Under the pieces are notes generated by a model. The model had not been told where the DNA came from. It worked only from the letters and a program-made list of their open reading frames with translations, and did no database searches. A DNA stretch of 64,000 bases from Bacillus sp. FJAT-27264. Its GTDB lineage: Bacteria > Bacillota > Bacilli > Paenibacillales > Paenibacillaceae. The position numbers and the translations under genes are program-made. The DNA lies in assembly GCF_001682855.1 (NCBI RefSeq), contig NZ_MAQW01000023.1, positions 452,338 to 516,337 on the forward strand. Direction: 5' to 3'. Of this stretch, positions 46,504 through 54,811 are shown piece by piece; positions within the stretch are counted from its first letter, which is position 1, and each line of letters begins with the position of its first letter.

Positions 46504-47787
46504 ATGGCGGGAATAGAAGAACTTCAACTGCTCAACCACGTTTTGAACGTAAAAGAGTGGAGCGTAGTGGAGAATGCGGGAATTACTGAAAATTACTTTC
46601 AAGTGCACAAAGAAGCTTTTTTTTATATAAGCAGGTTCAAGAAAGAAACTGGAGACTTACCGACCATTGAAACAGTAATGAATAAGTTCGAGACATTTGA
46701 GTTAGTAGAATTAGAGAATATAGAGCATGTAATTAGGTCTGTAAAAGAGGACTTTCTTTATAGGGAGTTTAAACCAATTTTAGTGTCAGCTTCGGAGACT
46801 TTCGCCAAAAGGGAAACCACAGCAGCTATACAACAACTTCAACTGGAATCCAGCAGATTTTTGAAGTCAGTGGGCTTAAGCGGACGGGGCTATTCGTTCA
46901 TTGGGAATGCACAGGAACGTCTTAATACATATAACAAGATCCACGGTAGAGCAGAAGGCGAGATTATAGGATTGACTACAGGATTTAAGCCGCTTGATTT
47001 AGCGACCAACGGACTTGAATACCAGGAAGGAGCTGTTGATTACTTCCTAGTTTTTGCACCAACAAACATGGGAAAGACGCTCATATCCTCTTTTATGATG
47101 TCAGCGGCATGGAATAGTACTTTAGAGGATGACTATCCTGCCTACTTCTCCCTTGAACAACGAGCATCGGAGATTGCCCTGAATTGGGACAACACACTGG
47201 CTCAAGTATCAAGACTCGCTCTCACACGGGGTACTCTTTCTAATGAAAAAAGAGATGCGTACACCGAGTATATTGACCGTCTTAAGCAAAAGAAAAAAGA
47301 CATGGTGATATATGACCTTGATAGTAACGGGGGCAAGCCATTCACGCTTGATGAAATACATCGGATACTTGAAAGAGAAGGTCACAACCGGTGGACGTTA
47401 GACCAGTTATCGAAAGTACGCCTTACCTCACGAGGTGGTGGAGATCTTAGACAACGATTATTCGATACGTCTGCAGGTATCCGCGAGGTTATTCTTGATA
47501 CTGGAAAGCCTGCAATGGTTGTGGCTCAAGCGAACCGTGATGCACTTAAGAAAATAAAGAAAGACGTGACAGAGAATGTAGACGCAACAGATATCGGGGA
47601 AGCTTTCTCTATTGTCCAGGATGCTTCTAAAGGTATATCTATCGTTAAAGTAAGTGACAATACATTCCGCATAATGGTAATTAAAAATAGAAATAACGCA
47701 TGCGGTCAATCGTTTCTTATTAGATACGATTTTGACGTAGGCATAGTCTCCGTGCTAGATGACCCCATAGCAGAACAATACTTCTAA
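46504..47787 (+). CDS. DnaB-like replicative helicase
   Basis: 427 residues behind GAGGGAGGGATC. An N-terminal helical domain (1-110) is followed by a RecA-type core. TTGFKPLDLATNGLEYQEG opens it as in DnaB, Walker A is FAPTNMGKT (K191), and YFSLEQ is the DnaB SLEM-type motif. Walker B is less standard (TLDQLSKVRL where DnaB has IDYLQL). VVAQANRDALKK and the late IMVIKNRNN match motifs H3 and H4. It would unwind DNA for the phage replisome. The loader, primase and polymerase are all nearby, so the phage carries nearly a full replisome. Confidence 0.85.
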   Translation: MAGIEELQLLNHVLNVKEWSVVENAGITENYFQVHKEAFFYISRFKKETGDLPTIETVMNKFETFELVELENIEHVIRSVKEDFLYREFKPILVSASETFAKRETTAAIQQLQLESSRFLKSVGLSGRGYSFIGNAQERLNTYNKIHGRAEGEIIGLTTGFKPLDLATNGLEYQEGAVDYFLVFAPTNMGKTLISSFMMSAAWNSTLEDDYPAYFSLEQRASEIALNWDNTLAQVSRLALTRGTLSNEKRDAYTEYIDRLKQKKKDMVIYDLDSNGGKPFTLDEIHRILEREGHNRWTLDQLSKVRLTSRGGGDLRQRLFDTSAGIREVILDTGKPAMVVAQANRDALKKIKKDVTENVDATDIGEAFSIVQDASKGISIVKVSDNTFRIMVIKNRNNACGQSFLIRYDFDVGIVSVLDDPIAEQYF

Positions 47788-47808
47788 ATCGACAGGAGGG
47801 AGGGGTTT

Positions 47809-47865
47809 ATTCAAATCCACTTATACCTGTCAGTTCAAGGACTCCAAAATGTTAGAGGACAATGA
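47809..47865 (+). CDS. Possible AUU-initiated leader peptide coupled to primase
   Basis: AGGAGG at 47794-47799 has no ATG, GTG or TTG within reach, but ATT 47809 is 9 bases on. It opens 18 codons (IQIHLYLSVQGLQNVRGQ) that end in a TGA overlapping the primase ATG (ATGA). Translation of this leader would feed ribosomes into the primase. Speculative alone, but other AUU/AUA candidates exist in this prophage. Confidence 0.28.
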   Translation: MQIHLYLSVQGLQNVRGQ

Positions 47866-48947
47866 TGAAATATAAACTAAAAAAGGAAAATCTCAACTTA
47901 GACATTCTCGAAAACCTTTTTATAGACCCTGAAGAACTGACTGATGAATTACGTTTTACCTATCAGCACCTCACAAAAGCAATGAATAACCCTCACGCTT
48001 TTACGAAACTCAATGATACAGGCGATTGGGTCATGAGTTGTTGCCCTATACATGCTGAAACAAGAGCATCTTTCGGTATTTCTAAAGAAGCCCCGTATCA
48101 CTGCAACTGTTTTTTTTGCGGTTACTTAGGCACGATAGACAATCTAATTGAGAAAGCTTTGGACTTAAATGAAGGAGAAGGTATAAAAACACTTCTTTCA
48201 ACCTACATCTTCGAAGAAAAGCGACAAACGTTTGATATGGTCGGATTCATCGACAACCGTAGGAACAGCTACGAAATATCACACTTAGAAGAATCCACAT
48301 TACTCACTATGAAAGAATCAAGAGAGAATAATGAGAAAATTTATCAACGTGCTATGTCGTACATGTCTCAACGCGGATTTACTGAACACACGTTGGATAC
48401 CTATGAGATAAGCGTTGATACCGCCACAGAAACAATCGTCTTCCCTCAACGAACAAGAACAGGACAACTCCGCTTTATTCAAAAGAGAAAAATTGGTAAC
48501 AGCTATCATGGTGCTAAGTTCATCAACGAAGGGAGCGCTATAAAAAAAGATATTGTCTTTGGGTTGCACTTCATTAACAAACTTAGAACCACCTCTAACC
48601 GGATTACTAGAGTTCGTATGGTCGAATCTCCTACGGACTGTATGTCCAATTATCAGGTGGGTATTCCTGCTGTGTCCATTAATGGACGTATTTTGTTTCG
48701 CACCCAAGTAAGGGAATTACAACTTGCGGGTATTACAGAGGTTGACATGATGCTAGATAACGATAGGGCCGGCATTAAGGGCATGAAAGACGCTTCTGAA
48801 ATTTTGGATAGAGCAGGGATAGTTGTAAACCAAGTCCGCTATCCTGTCTTTCCTATTGTCAAAGACTCAAATGAACTCATGAATTTGGGTTTGCTAGATA
48901 GGTTAGAGTCTCAAAATGTCAACCTTATCGGTTCTTTATTCAAATAA
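47862..48947 (+). CDS. DNA primase (zinc finger and Toprim)
   Basis: 361 residues from ATG 47862 (ATG 47865 next), behind AGAGGA. Residues about 58-88 form the zinc finger (SCCPIHAE, then CNCFFCGYLG), as in DnaG CHC2 domains. Residues about 245-330 are a Toprim domain: VRMVESPTDCM gives the catalytic Glu and MLDNDRAG the DxD-like acidic pair. The middle (QRGFTEHTLDTYEI, FPQRTRTGQLRFIQKRKI) matches the DnaG catalytic core. No helicase domain is fused; the helicase is the preceding gene. It makes primers for the phage polymerase at 50691. Confidence 0.88.
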   Translation: MMKYKLKKENLNLDILENLFIDPEELTDELRFTYQHLTKAMNNPHAFTKLNDTGDWVMSCCPIHAETRASFGISKEAPYHCNCFFCGYLGTIDNLIEKALDLNEGEGIKTLLSTYIFEEKRQTFDMVGFIDNRRNSYEISHLEESTLLTMKESRENNEKIYQRAMSYMSQRGFTEHTLDTYEISVDTATETIVFPQRTRTGQLRFIQKRKIGNSYHGAKFINEGSAIKKDIVFGLHFINKLRTTSNRITRVRMVESPTDCMSNYQVGIPAVSINGRILFRTQVRELQLAGITEVDMMLDNDRAGIKGMKDASEILDRAGIVVNQVRYPVFPIVKDSNELMNLGLLDRLESQNVNLIGSLFK

Positions 48948-48959
48948 AAAAATAGTTTC

Positions 48960-48998
48960 GCACCTTTTGGTAGATATGTAACGACCACTAATAGTAAT
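48960..48998 (+). promoter_or_regulatory. Phage promoter motif, copy 3
   Basis: GCACCT (48960-48965), 17 bases, GACCACTAATAGTAA from 48983. It lies 56 bases before the ATG of the sigma-like gene, so that factor may be made from the class of promoter it could itself recognise. Confidence 0.7.
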
Positions 48999-49038
48999 AG
49001 GCAAAACATTACACATGAACCCATTGGAGGAACTAACT

Positions 49039-49575
49039 ATGACTACTCAAATAAAAACAACCGTACAAAACTTCAATATCGAATCCATGACACCGATTTT
49101 CAACTTCGTCTTGAAAGGCGTTAGACACGAAGACCGTGAGGAAGTTAGAAGTGAAGCCGTTTTAAGAGTTCTCACTGCCATTAATGGAGGTAAAATCAAA
49201 AAAGATGTCTTCACTTTCGCTCACACCGTTGTACAACGCACAGTCTACGATCACTATCGTAGGAACAACCGCTTGATTACCAAAAATAGTACATCGGTAA
49301 ACTTTTGCGATGGTGCAGACGAAGAGCATGGCTCGACTATCGACTACTTTTCCTATGCGACTGTAGATGTAGGGTTTGGATTGTCGGACGTGAAGAACGA
49401 CTACTTGAATAACATTTCTGAGTTCACCACACAAGAGAGAAAGATTATGGATTTCATGCTCTTCACTGAAGAAGGTATGGACATGAAACCTACTGAAATT
49501 TCTAACATGTTAGGTATTAATAAATCGCATGCTTCCCGTGCAATGAACAAACTTAAAAAGGTGTGTCAGGCGTAA
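49039..49575 (+). CDS. Sigma-70-like transcription factor, small
   Basis: 178 residues from ATG 49039 behind TTGGAGGAAC (an upstream in-frame ATG 49015 has no such site). Residues about 20-90 resemble sigma region 2 (HEDREEVRSEAVLRVLTAI, then FAHTVVQRTVYDHYRRNNR), where the last part matches the DNA-melting helix. Residues about 125-175 are a region-4 type helix-turn-helix (TQERKIMDFML, MKPTEISNMLGINKSHASRA, MNKLKKV). The size is that of ECF or phage sigma factors. It stands among replication genes with a phage promoter, so it may switch the phase of transcription. Confidence 0.72.
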   Translation: MTTQIKTTVQNFNIESMTPIFNFVLKGVRHEDREEVRSEAVLRVLTAINGGKIKKDVFTFAHTVVQRTVYDHYRRNNRLITKNSTSVNFCDGADEEHGSTIDYFSYATVDVGFGLSDVKNDYLNNISEFTTQERKIMDFMLFTEEGMDMKPTEISNMLGINKSHASRAMNKLKKVCQA

Positions 49576-49682
49576 GTTTAACTTTCCCTAATCCTAAGTA
49601 TACCACACAAATCAAGGGTTTTGTTCAATTGGTTGTAATTACCTGTGCATGATACATCTATTGTCTTAAAGACGCAGTTTCC

Positions 49683-49698
49683 TGATAGTATACTATCA
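49683..49698. promoter_or_regulatory. 16-bp perfect palindrome, candidate operator
   Basis: TGATAGTATACTATCA. A second small palindrome, ATCATATGAT, overlaps its right end. Just upstream of the TTGACA element, so a dimeric repressor could block it. Confidence 0.5.
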
Positions 49699-49711
49699 TA
49701 TGATTTACTAC

Positions 49712-49740
49712 TTGACAAGCGTTTCATATACTATTATGTG
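49712..49740 (+). promoter_or_regulatory. Candidate sigma-A-type promoter
   Basis: Perfect -35 TTGACA at 49712-49717. The -10 is poor: TATGTG at 17 bases or TATTAT at 14. It would give early expression by the host polymerase before phage factors appear. Confidence 0.35.
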
Positions 49741-49931
49741 CTTAACATAAGGTTTAGAAATCATTCATTACCACAATATTGAATAGACAACATATGGTAC
49801 CAATCTCAAGTTTATAGAGGCATAAGACCACTATTTATAGTGTGAGAGTATTCTCCATAAGATTAGGACTATCACTAATAATGAGAGATCAATGATCCTT
49901 AAATACAAAGCACATTTGGAGGAAACACATT

Positions 49932-50561
49932 ATGAGTAACACAATAGTTAGAGGTCTTGGAAACATTTTAGCAGGTGGGGCAGATTTTATTAATTTTGAA
50001 GAAGAAAAGCCGATGACTTTACTCTTCATTGATTGGTTTGAAGATTTACTTGGTATTCGTGAGCACTACGAAGCCGCCCTTAACCCTAAGTACGTTCGTT
50101 GCCCTGGCAAAGATATTTGCCCATTGTGCAAAGCGAATCCTTCAAAATACCCTGCACTTCGAATCAAATTCCGAGTGTTTGATGCAGCAGATAAAAAAAT
50201 TAAATTCGTTTCTCTTGCGAAGTCTCACGTTCAGAAATTGAATTCAGATTTTAACTTGGACGAAGTTGACCCAACTAAGAACTTTGTAACTATTTACCGT
50301 ACAGGTAAAGGAGCAAGTGATACAAGCTACTCAGCTCGTAAGTATATTCCAACCCCTGAAAACGGTAAGCCAGTATTTAATTACCCAACTCAAGAAGTTA
50401 TTGAAGCTATGCCTGATATCAATCCACAAGTTATTGCACACTCTGTAGATGAAATCACAAGATTCATGAAACTTGCAGATGGTATGACCGAACATCTAGG
50501 TAGTCAAGGGTACGGTCAGTTACAAGGAGTATCTGTACAACAAAGTAAACTTCCATTTTAG
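49932..50561 (+). CDS. Single-stranded DNA-binding protein with zinc site
   Basis: 209 residues behind TTGGAGGAAAC. The central part (YVRCPGKDICPLCKANP, then ALRIKFRVFDAADKKIKFVSL and NFVTIYRTGKGAS) has the zinc-ribbon plus OB-fold order of phage ssDNA-binding proteins like T4 gp32 relatives. The C-terminus ends in QQSKLPF, recalling the hydrophobic tip of bacterial SSB that recruits partners, although the usual acidic run is missing. It stands between sigma factor and polymerase with a large control region, as expected for a protein needed in high amounts. Family by pattern, not by search. Confidence 0.68.
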   Translation: MSNTIVRGLGNILAGGADFINFEEEKPMTLLFIDWFEDLLGIREHYEAALNPKYVRCPGKDICPLCKANPSKYPALRIKFRVFDAADKKIKFVSLAKSHVQKLNSDFNLDEVDPTKNFVTIYRTGKGASDTSYSARKYIPTPENGKPVFNYPTQEVIEAMPDINPQVIAHSVDEITRFMKLADGMTEHLGSQGYGQLQGVSVQQSKLPF

Positions 50562-50690
50562 TATCTGTATATAATAGAAGGTTCTTAACCGTAGCTCCTT
50601 GTTTTTACCCATCATATCACAGGTTGAAGCAAGAAACATGAAAATACAGTTAAGATTTTATTAAATTTCTCTAACCTAGGAAGTGTTAGT

Positions 50691-53261
50691 GTGTCTGAAG
50701 ATAATAGAATCCTTGAAATTTTAGACAAAGGTGAAAAGAAAACAGCTAGGACAAGAACTAAAAACACCGAGAAAGTTAAAAAGTCTAAGAAGTTAACAAA
50801 AAAGGATCAGCAGATACTAGATATAGAAGCGTCTATAGTTATGCCTGACAATTATACACTAATTAACACTCCTGAACTCTTGCAAAGGTTTGTTGATTAT
50901 TACCAGTTGTATAAGAAAAAGTATGCTGATGACTCATATGTGTTTCTTGATACCGAGACGTATGGATTGAATAACTGGAAAGATGGGTTAATCTCAATTT
51001 CAATTGGTTTTATGTCAGAGCATTATTTCAACATACCTATGACACCCTTCCTTCATGAGTCTTCTTTAGAGATTCCAACACTTTCCTTTGATAGGGTAGC
51101 AGATGCTTTACGTCCCCTTCTTGAAGCAGACAGGAGGATTGTAATGGCTAACGCTAAGTTCGATATTCACGTCCTTAAGAATTGGGCGAATATTGACCTT
51201 ACCTTTAATATATATTGGGACACGACGATTATGGGGGGGCTCCTGAATGAGAATGTCCCTAAAGGTCTAAAGGAATGGTACAACTCTTATGCTCTTCCTT
51301 GGTTAATTTCACAAGGTAAGTTAAGTCAGGATGAAATGACAAGACCTACATTCAAGTTCGGGAATCTTTTCAAAAAAACACCGTTTGATAGCATACCACA
51401 CAGGCTTGCAAATTATTACGCGTGTCATGATGTTTTTATGACGCATTGGGTGTTTGCGTACCAAAAGCAGATAGTAGAGAACCCTTCTTATGCCCTTGGG
51501 GGCGTGTATAAGCTGTTTAGAGAGGTTGAAATGCCGTTGTTGCCTGTATTTGTAACAGCAGAAAGACGTGGCGTAGAACTCGATTCTAAGTTTCTAAAGG
51601 ACGTTATTGGTCGTGTGCTTACTGAAAAGTCTAAAGACTTAAAGAAAGAAATTCATAACATTTTAGGAACTACTATTACACTTACTCGATTCCAAACCCG
51701 TCACAGACAAGGTATCAAATTCAAGGAAGAGTATAAAGTAATTGAAGAGTTTAACTTGGGATCTTCTGCACAAGTGTCTCAGAAGATTTATGAAGATTAT
51801 AAAATTCTTGAACCTGAGTTAGTTTACGACTCAGAACTTAAGAAGAAAGTACCTAAGAAATCAACCAGTAAGAAAATTTTAACACGTAATAAAAGAGAAC
51901 ATAGAGTTATCGAACTTATTCTTGAGTACCGTGGGTTATCAAAACTCATTGATTCATTTTGCAATAAACTTCCTGAAAATTCTATTAAAGGTATTATACA
52001 CTGCAACTACAATCAATTGGTAAGAACCGGGAGAGTTTCCTGTAGTGATCCTAATCTGCAACAAATACCATCAAAATTCGATCTTATTCGCTACGCATTC
52101 CGTGCTTCTGAAGGCAGAGTTTTGGTTAGCGCAGATTTTAGCCAACAGGAGTTACGCTGGTTGGCAATCTTTACGCAAGAACAGACGCTTATTGATATCT
52201 TTGAGTTAGGCCTGGACATGCACAGTAAAGTTACTTGTCAGATTCATGGCTTTGATTATGACTTATTTGAAAAGATTCGTGGTGTTAAAGGCGAGTCTGA
52301 GGAAAAAACCGACACCAATATTAAGGCTATATTAAATAAGTATAAGCATTCTCAAGAATTATTATACGCTGTGACCTACTTCAATAATAAAGAGATAGAT
52401 TATATCGACCCTGATAATTTCAGTGAGAACATGGTTTTCTCTCTGGCAGCTTTCTTTGAGTTACTACGTAAAAAGATCAAATCAGTAGTTTTTGGTGTTG
52501 TATATGGTATTACTTCTATTGGATTAGCCGACCAAATTGATTCTTCTAAGGAAGAAGCGCAATCACTGATTGATGGATTTAAGGCGGGGCTTCCTAATTA
52601 CCTTCTATGGGAAGCGTCTACACACCGTGAGATTCTGAATAAAGGTTACATCGAGACAGTTCTTGGACGGAAGAGACGTTTTGGGGAGTCCATTGCAGAA
52701 GCTAAACAAGATTCTTTATTTAAAAAGTCCGGTTGGCATTGGAAAATTGAGCGTTGTAAACGTCAGTCCTGTAATGCGAAAATACAAGGTTCTTCCGCAG
52801 ACCAAAGTAAAAAAGCAATGGTTAATCTGTTCTATCCTACACGTCCAGATGGTACGAAAGTATTTGATCGTGACGAGTGGTTGAGTCAAGGTTATGTATC
52901 GCAACTTGAGAAGGATGATATTCACCTCATCCTTCAGGTACACGATGAATTGATCTTTGATGCACCTTCTGATGTTGACCCCGCCGTACTCAAGGAAATT
53001 ACTAATACTATGGCAAACGTTATACCCAATAATGTAGGAATTAATTTCAAGTCTGACCTTGAAGTTAGTCCTTATTGGGGAGGTAACTTCTCTCAGGAGC
53101 AAATCCGTCAGATTAATGAGGGAATTCTTGATTGGACTACGGTGTTTGAAGACGAAGTAACGAAGAAACTTGCTAAGTTTGGTATCGAGTATACGGTTGG
53201 TATGTTCGCTGATGTAGGTGAAGACGAAGAAGTTTTAGAAGGAGGAGATGAGTCTGTCTAG
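50691..53261 (+). CDS. DNA polymerase, family A, with 3'-5' exonuclease
   Basis: 856 residues from GTG 50691 behind AGGAAGTG. An N-terminal basic stretch (KKTARTRTKNTEKVKKSKKL) is followed by the exonuclease domain (VFLDTETYGL; ANAKFDIHVLKNW). Polymerase motifs are A (SADFSQQELRWL, about 480), B (KKIKSVVFGVVYG, about 594-606) and C (LQVHDELIFD, about 746-755). The 5' nuclease domain of E. coli Pol I is absent, as usual in phages. Between motifs A and B there is about 60 residues more than in Pol I (EKIRGVKGESEEKTDTNI through FELLRKK), of unknown use. A short acidic tail (DVGEDEEVLEGGDESV) ends the protein. It is the phage replicase. Confidence 0.92.
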   Translation: MSEDNRILEILDKGEKKTARTRTKNTEKVKKSKKLTKKDQQILDIEASIVMPDNYTLINTPELLQRFVDYYQLYKKKYADDSYVFLDTETYGLNNWKDGLISISIGFMSEHYFNIPMTPFLHESSLEIPTLSFDRVADALRPLLEADRRIVMANAKFDIHVLKNWANIDLTFNIYWDTTIMGGLLNENVPKGLKEWYNSYALPWLISQGKLSQDEMTRPTFKFGNLFKKTPFDSIPHRLANYYACHDVFMTHWVFAYQKQIVENPSYALGGVYKLFREVEMPLLPVFVTAERRGVELDSKFLKDVIGRVLTEKSKDLKKEIHNILGTTITLTRFQTRHRQGIKFKEEYKVIEEFNLGSSAQVSQKIYEDYKILEPELVYDSELKKKVPKKSTSKKILTRNKREHRVIELILEYRGLSKLIDSFCNKLPENSIKGIIHCNYNQLVRTGRVSCSDPNLQQIPSKFDLIRYAFRASEGRVLVSADFSQQELRWLAIFTQEQTLIDIFELGLDMHSKVTCQIHGFDYDLFEKIRGVKGESEEKTDTNIKAILNKYKHSQELLYAVTYFNNKEIDYIDPDNFSENMVFSLAAFFELLRKKIKSVVFGVVYGITSIGLADQIDSSKEEAQSLIDGFKAGLPNYLLWEASTHREILNKGYIETVLGRKRRFGESIAEAKQDSLFKKSGWHWKIERCKRQSCNAKIQGSSADQSKKAMVNLFYPTRPDGTKVFDRDEWLSQGYVSQLEKDDIHLILQVHDELIFDAPSDVDPAVLKEITNTMANVIPNNVGINFKSDLEVSPYWGGNFSQEQIRQINEGILDWTTVFEDEVTKKLAKFGIEYTVGMFADVGEDEEVLEGGDESV

Positions 53262-53319
53262 TGCGGATTTTTCTATGCTTCTAGTACGCCAAGTGAGTCA
53301 AAACGACTAGGCGGTTACT

Positions 53320-53326
53320 TATAATG
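53320..53326 (+). promoter_or_regulatory. TATAATG box before 53355 gene
   Basis: TATAATG 29 bases before the ATG. There is no clear -35. This links the 53355 gene to the structural, not the early, promoter class. Confidence 0.42.
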
Positions 53327-53354
53327 GACTTAGAAGAATTGAAGGAGTGATTTC

Positions 53355-53858
53355 ATGTCATCTAGTGGTATTCGAGTATGGGGAAACACCCAACTTGCAC
53401 CTGAAAGAATAGTAGAAACAGGCACAAATGACGAACTTATTATCAGTGTTAACGGAACAGATTTCCCTATTACCTTAGATGCAGGTACTTACAGTACGAG
53501 TCATACGCATGTAACTTCATTGTTCGTTGCTCACGTAAACGACAAACTGGTTGAGGCAGATTGTCCTGTCAAGGCTAAGGTAGGTGGTATTCATGATGAC
53601 GCACCAAGAACAGTCCTTATTTTTGAAGCCTTGAATATTAACGAGGGTGTCACTATGGATATCTCAGGTACAGGTGCTACTGAGTTTATTGGAGATGATC
53701 CTTATGAGGTTCAACAACCACAAATCGAGTTAGTATCATCATACTCAGATACCATGAGCAAAGTAGACATTAGGAAAAATTTTTTAGTAGGACGTATAGC
53801 GGTTTGGGGACGAGCTCAAGTGGAATTGAACGGTTCAGTTTTAACTCGAAGAAAATAA
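53355..53858 (+). CDS. Beta-rich protein of unknown function, possible virion protein
   Basis: 167 residues behind GAAGGAGTG. All-beta pattern, no membrane segment, no catalytic motif. The N-terminal GIRVWGNTQLAPERIVE and C-terminal GRIAVWGRAQVELNGSV strands share a V-W-G motif, so the ends may pair. It is a single-gene unit with a TATAATG box, like structural genes, and its own strong terminator, although it sits after replication genes. A virion or decoration protein is a fair guess. Confidence 0.55.
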   Translation: MSSSGIRVWGNTQLAPERIVETGTNDELIISVNGTDFPITLDAGTYSTSHTHVTSLFVAHVNDKLVEADCPVKAKVGGIHDDAPRTVLIFEALNINEGVTMDISGTGATEFIGDDPYEVQQPQIELVSSYSDTMSKVDIRKNFLVGRIAVWGRAQVELNGSVLTRRK

Positions 53859-53871
53859 CAGATAGACCTGG

Positions 53872-53900
53872 AAAAGACCCCGAAAGGGGTCTTTTCTATT
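53872..53900 (+). terminator. Intrinsic terminator
   Basis: A perfect 10-bp stem (AAAAGACCCC with its complement) with a GAAA tetraloop and T-run. Confidence 0.92.
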
Positions 53901-53903
53901 TTC

Positions 53904-53942
53904 GCATCTATTTAATAGGATAGAACAACTACTAGAGGGTAA
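53904..53942 (+). promoter_or_regulatory. Phage promoter motif, copy 4
   Basis: GCATCT (53904-53909), 17 bases, AACTACTAGAGGGTAA from 53927. Directly after a terminator. Confidence 0.6.
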
Positions 53943-53963
53943 GCCGGAGAGCTCTAGGGGGGA

Positions 53964-54146
53964 ATTACTAATATCGAACTTTACGAGGTTTGTCAACGTT
54001 GGCAAGCCCACCTATCAGAACTGTATACACAAGGATGTAAATTAAGGCTAGACAACTTAGGTGATGGTGTTAACAACTATGTTCTTGTCCATGAGCCTGA
54101 TGTACTTGCTCCTAGCCATTGCGGGCTCAATACAAAGAGCTTCTAA
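53964..54146 (+). CDS. Small gene with AUU start, unknown
   Basis: 60 residues (ITNIELYEVCQRWQAHLSEL at the start), beginning at ATT 53964 just after AGGGGGG (53956-53962). No ATG, GTG or TTG exists in this frame between the stop at 53955 and the middle of the gene. The next possible start, ATC 53973, is also non-standard. The composition is clearly protein-like, with an N-terminal amphipathic helix and two cysteines. It is the first gene after promoter copy 4, and promoter copy 5 follows its stop. Function unknown. Confidence 0.52.
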   Translation: MTNIELYEVCQRWQAHLSELYTQGCKLRLDNLGDGVNNYVLVHEPDVLAPSHCGLNTKSF

Positions 54147-54155
54147 ATTAGCTTC

Positions 54156-54194
54156 GCAACTCCTGAAGAGTATAAAACGACGATTATAGAGAGG
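54156..54194 (+). promoter_or_regulatory. Phage promoter motif, copy 5
   Basis: GCAACT (54156-54161), 17 bases, GACGATTATAGAGAG from 54179. GGGAGG follows, then the ATG at 54207. Confidence 0.7.
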
Positions 54195-54206
54195 GAGGCA
54201 GACAAC

Positions 54207-54410
54207 ATGAAAAACTTTACAGCAACCCAGTATGCTGAAATTATCTCCAACAAAATTTCTCACATGGCTCACACAATTGCGAGGCAAGATGGTAGAGAGG
54301 CAGTAGAAACTGACTTCTCAGCAGCGATGATTATGACTTTTGCTGAAGAAATGACGTTGGTGATGAACCGAGTTTCAACAATGGCTGCAGAGCAAATAAC
54401 ACTGCATTAG
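54207..54410 (+). CDS. Small helical protein, unknown
   Basis: 67 residues behind GAGGGAGGC. Predicted all-helical, rich in Ala, Met and Thr (AMIMTFAEEMTLVMNRVSTM). No motif recognised. First gene of the run driven by promoter copy 5. Confidence 0.6.
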   Translation: MKNFTATQYAEIISNKISHMAHTIARQDGREAVETDFSAAMIMTFAEEMTLVMNRVSTMAAEQITLH

Positions 54411-54424
54411 TTGGAGGATAACTC

Positions 54425-54580
54425 GTGACGGCAGAAGTAACGGTTCTTTCTGAGTTCACTTTACGGGCAAGAGTGCGGGAGAGTGTTTATCCGAACAATG
54501 GGACAGAGTTTATACCTTTAAGGAGGATCTATATGAATTATTCATTAGAAACCAATGTACTGCCTACGGTTGGGGGCTGA
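54425..54580 (+). CDS. Small gene with internal second start, unknown
   Basis: 51 residues from GTG 54425 behind TTGGAGG (54410-54416). Within it AAGGAGG (54520-54526) precedes an in-frame ATG 54533, which would give the 15-residue peptide MNYSLETNVLPTVGG. So the gene may make two products, or the second site may boost the next gene at 54584. No motif. Too short for routine calling. Confidence 0.45.
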   Translation: MTAEVTVLSEFTLRARVRESVYPNNGTEFIPLRRIYMNYSLETNVLPTVGG

Positions 54581-54583
54581 CTA

Positions 54584-54811
54584 ATGGGAGGGGAATTAGA
54601 GTCAGTTAGCATCAAGCAATCCGATAAAGGCAACGAAAGTATTATATTCTCCCAAATGGGCAGAAGCCGACAGAATGCCGAGGTAAAGAAGCAGAAGTTA
54701 CTCAACAAAATAAGTGAATCTGCGATGGCTAGGCGTACACCTGTCCACACACCAAGTTGGTTATCTAGGCTCATCGCTAGGTTGAAGTGGAATCTGTGGG
54801 GTGGTTGGTAA
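54584..54811 (+). CDS. Small basic protein with Trp-rich C-terminus
   Basis: 75 residues; GGGGG 7 bases before ATG. The N-terminal half is polar, the middle basic (RSRQNAEVKKQKLLNKI), and the end (WLSRLIARLKWNLWGGW) is a cationic amphipathic helix like that of membrane-active peptides. Stop directly joined to the next start. Function unknown; a membrane or nucleic-acid contact is possible. Confidence 0.5.
   Translation: MGGELESVSIKQSDKGNESIIFSQMGRSRQNAEVKKQKLLNKISESAMARRTPVHTPSWLSRLIARLKWNLWGGW

Larger units (their letters stand above)
49576..49931 (+). other. Regulatory gap before the ssDNA-binding protein gene
   Basis: 356 bases without a supported gene. It holds the perfect palindrome at 49683, a TTGACA element at 49712, and two degenerate copies of the phage downstream box (GACCACTATTTATAGTG at 49826, GACTATCACTAATAATGAG at 49867). 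It is the densest control region of the window. Confidence 0.55.
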
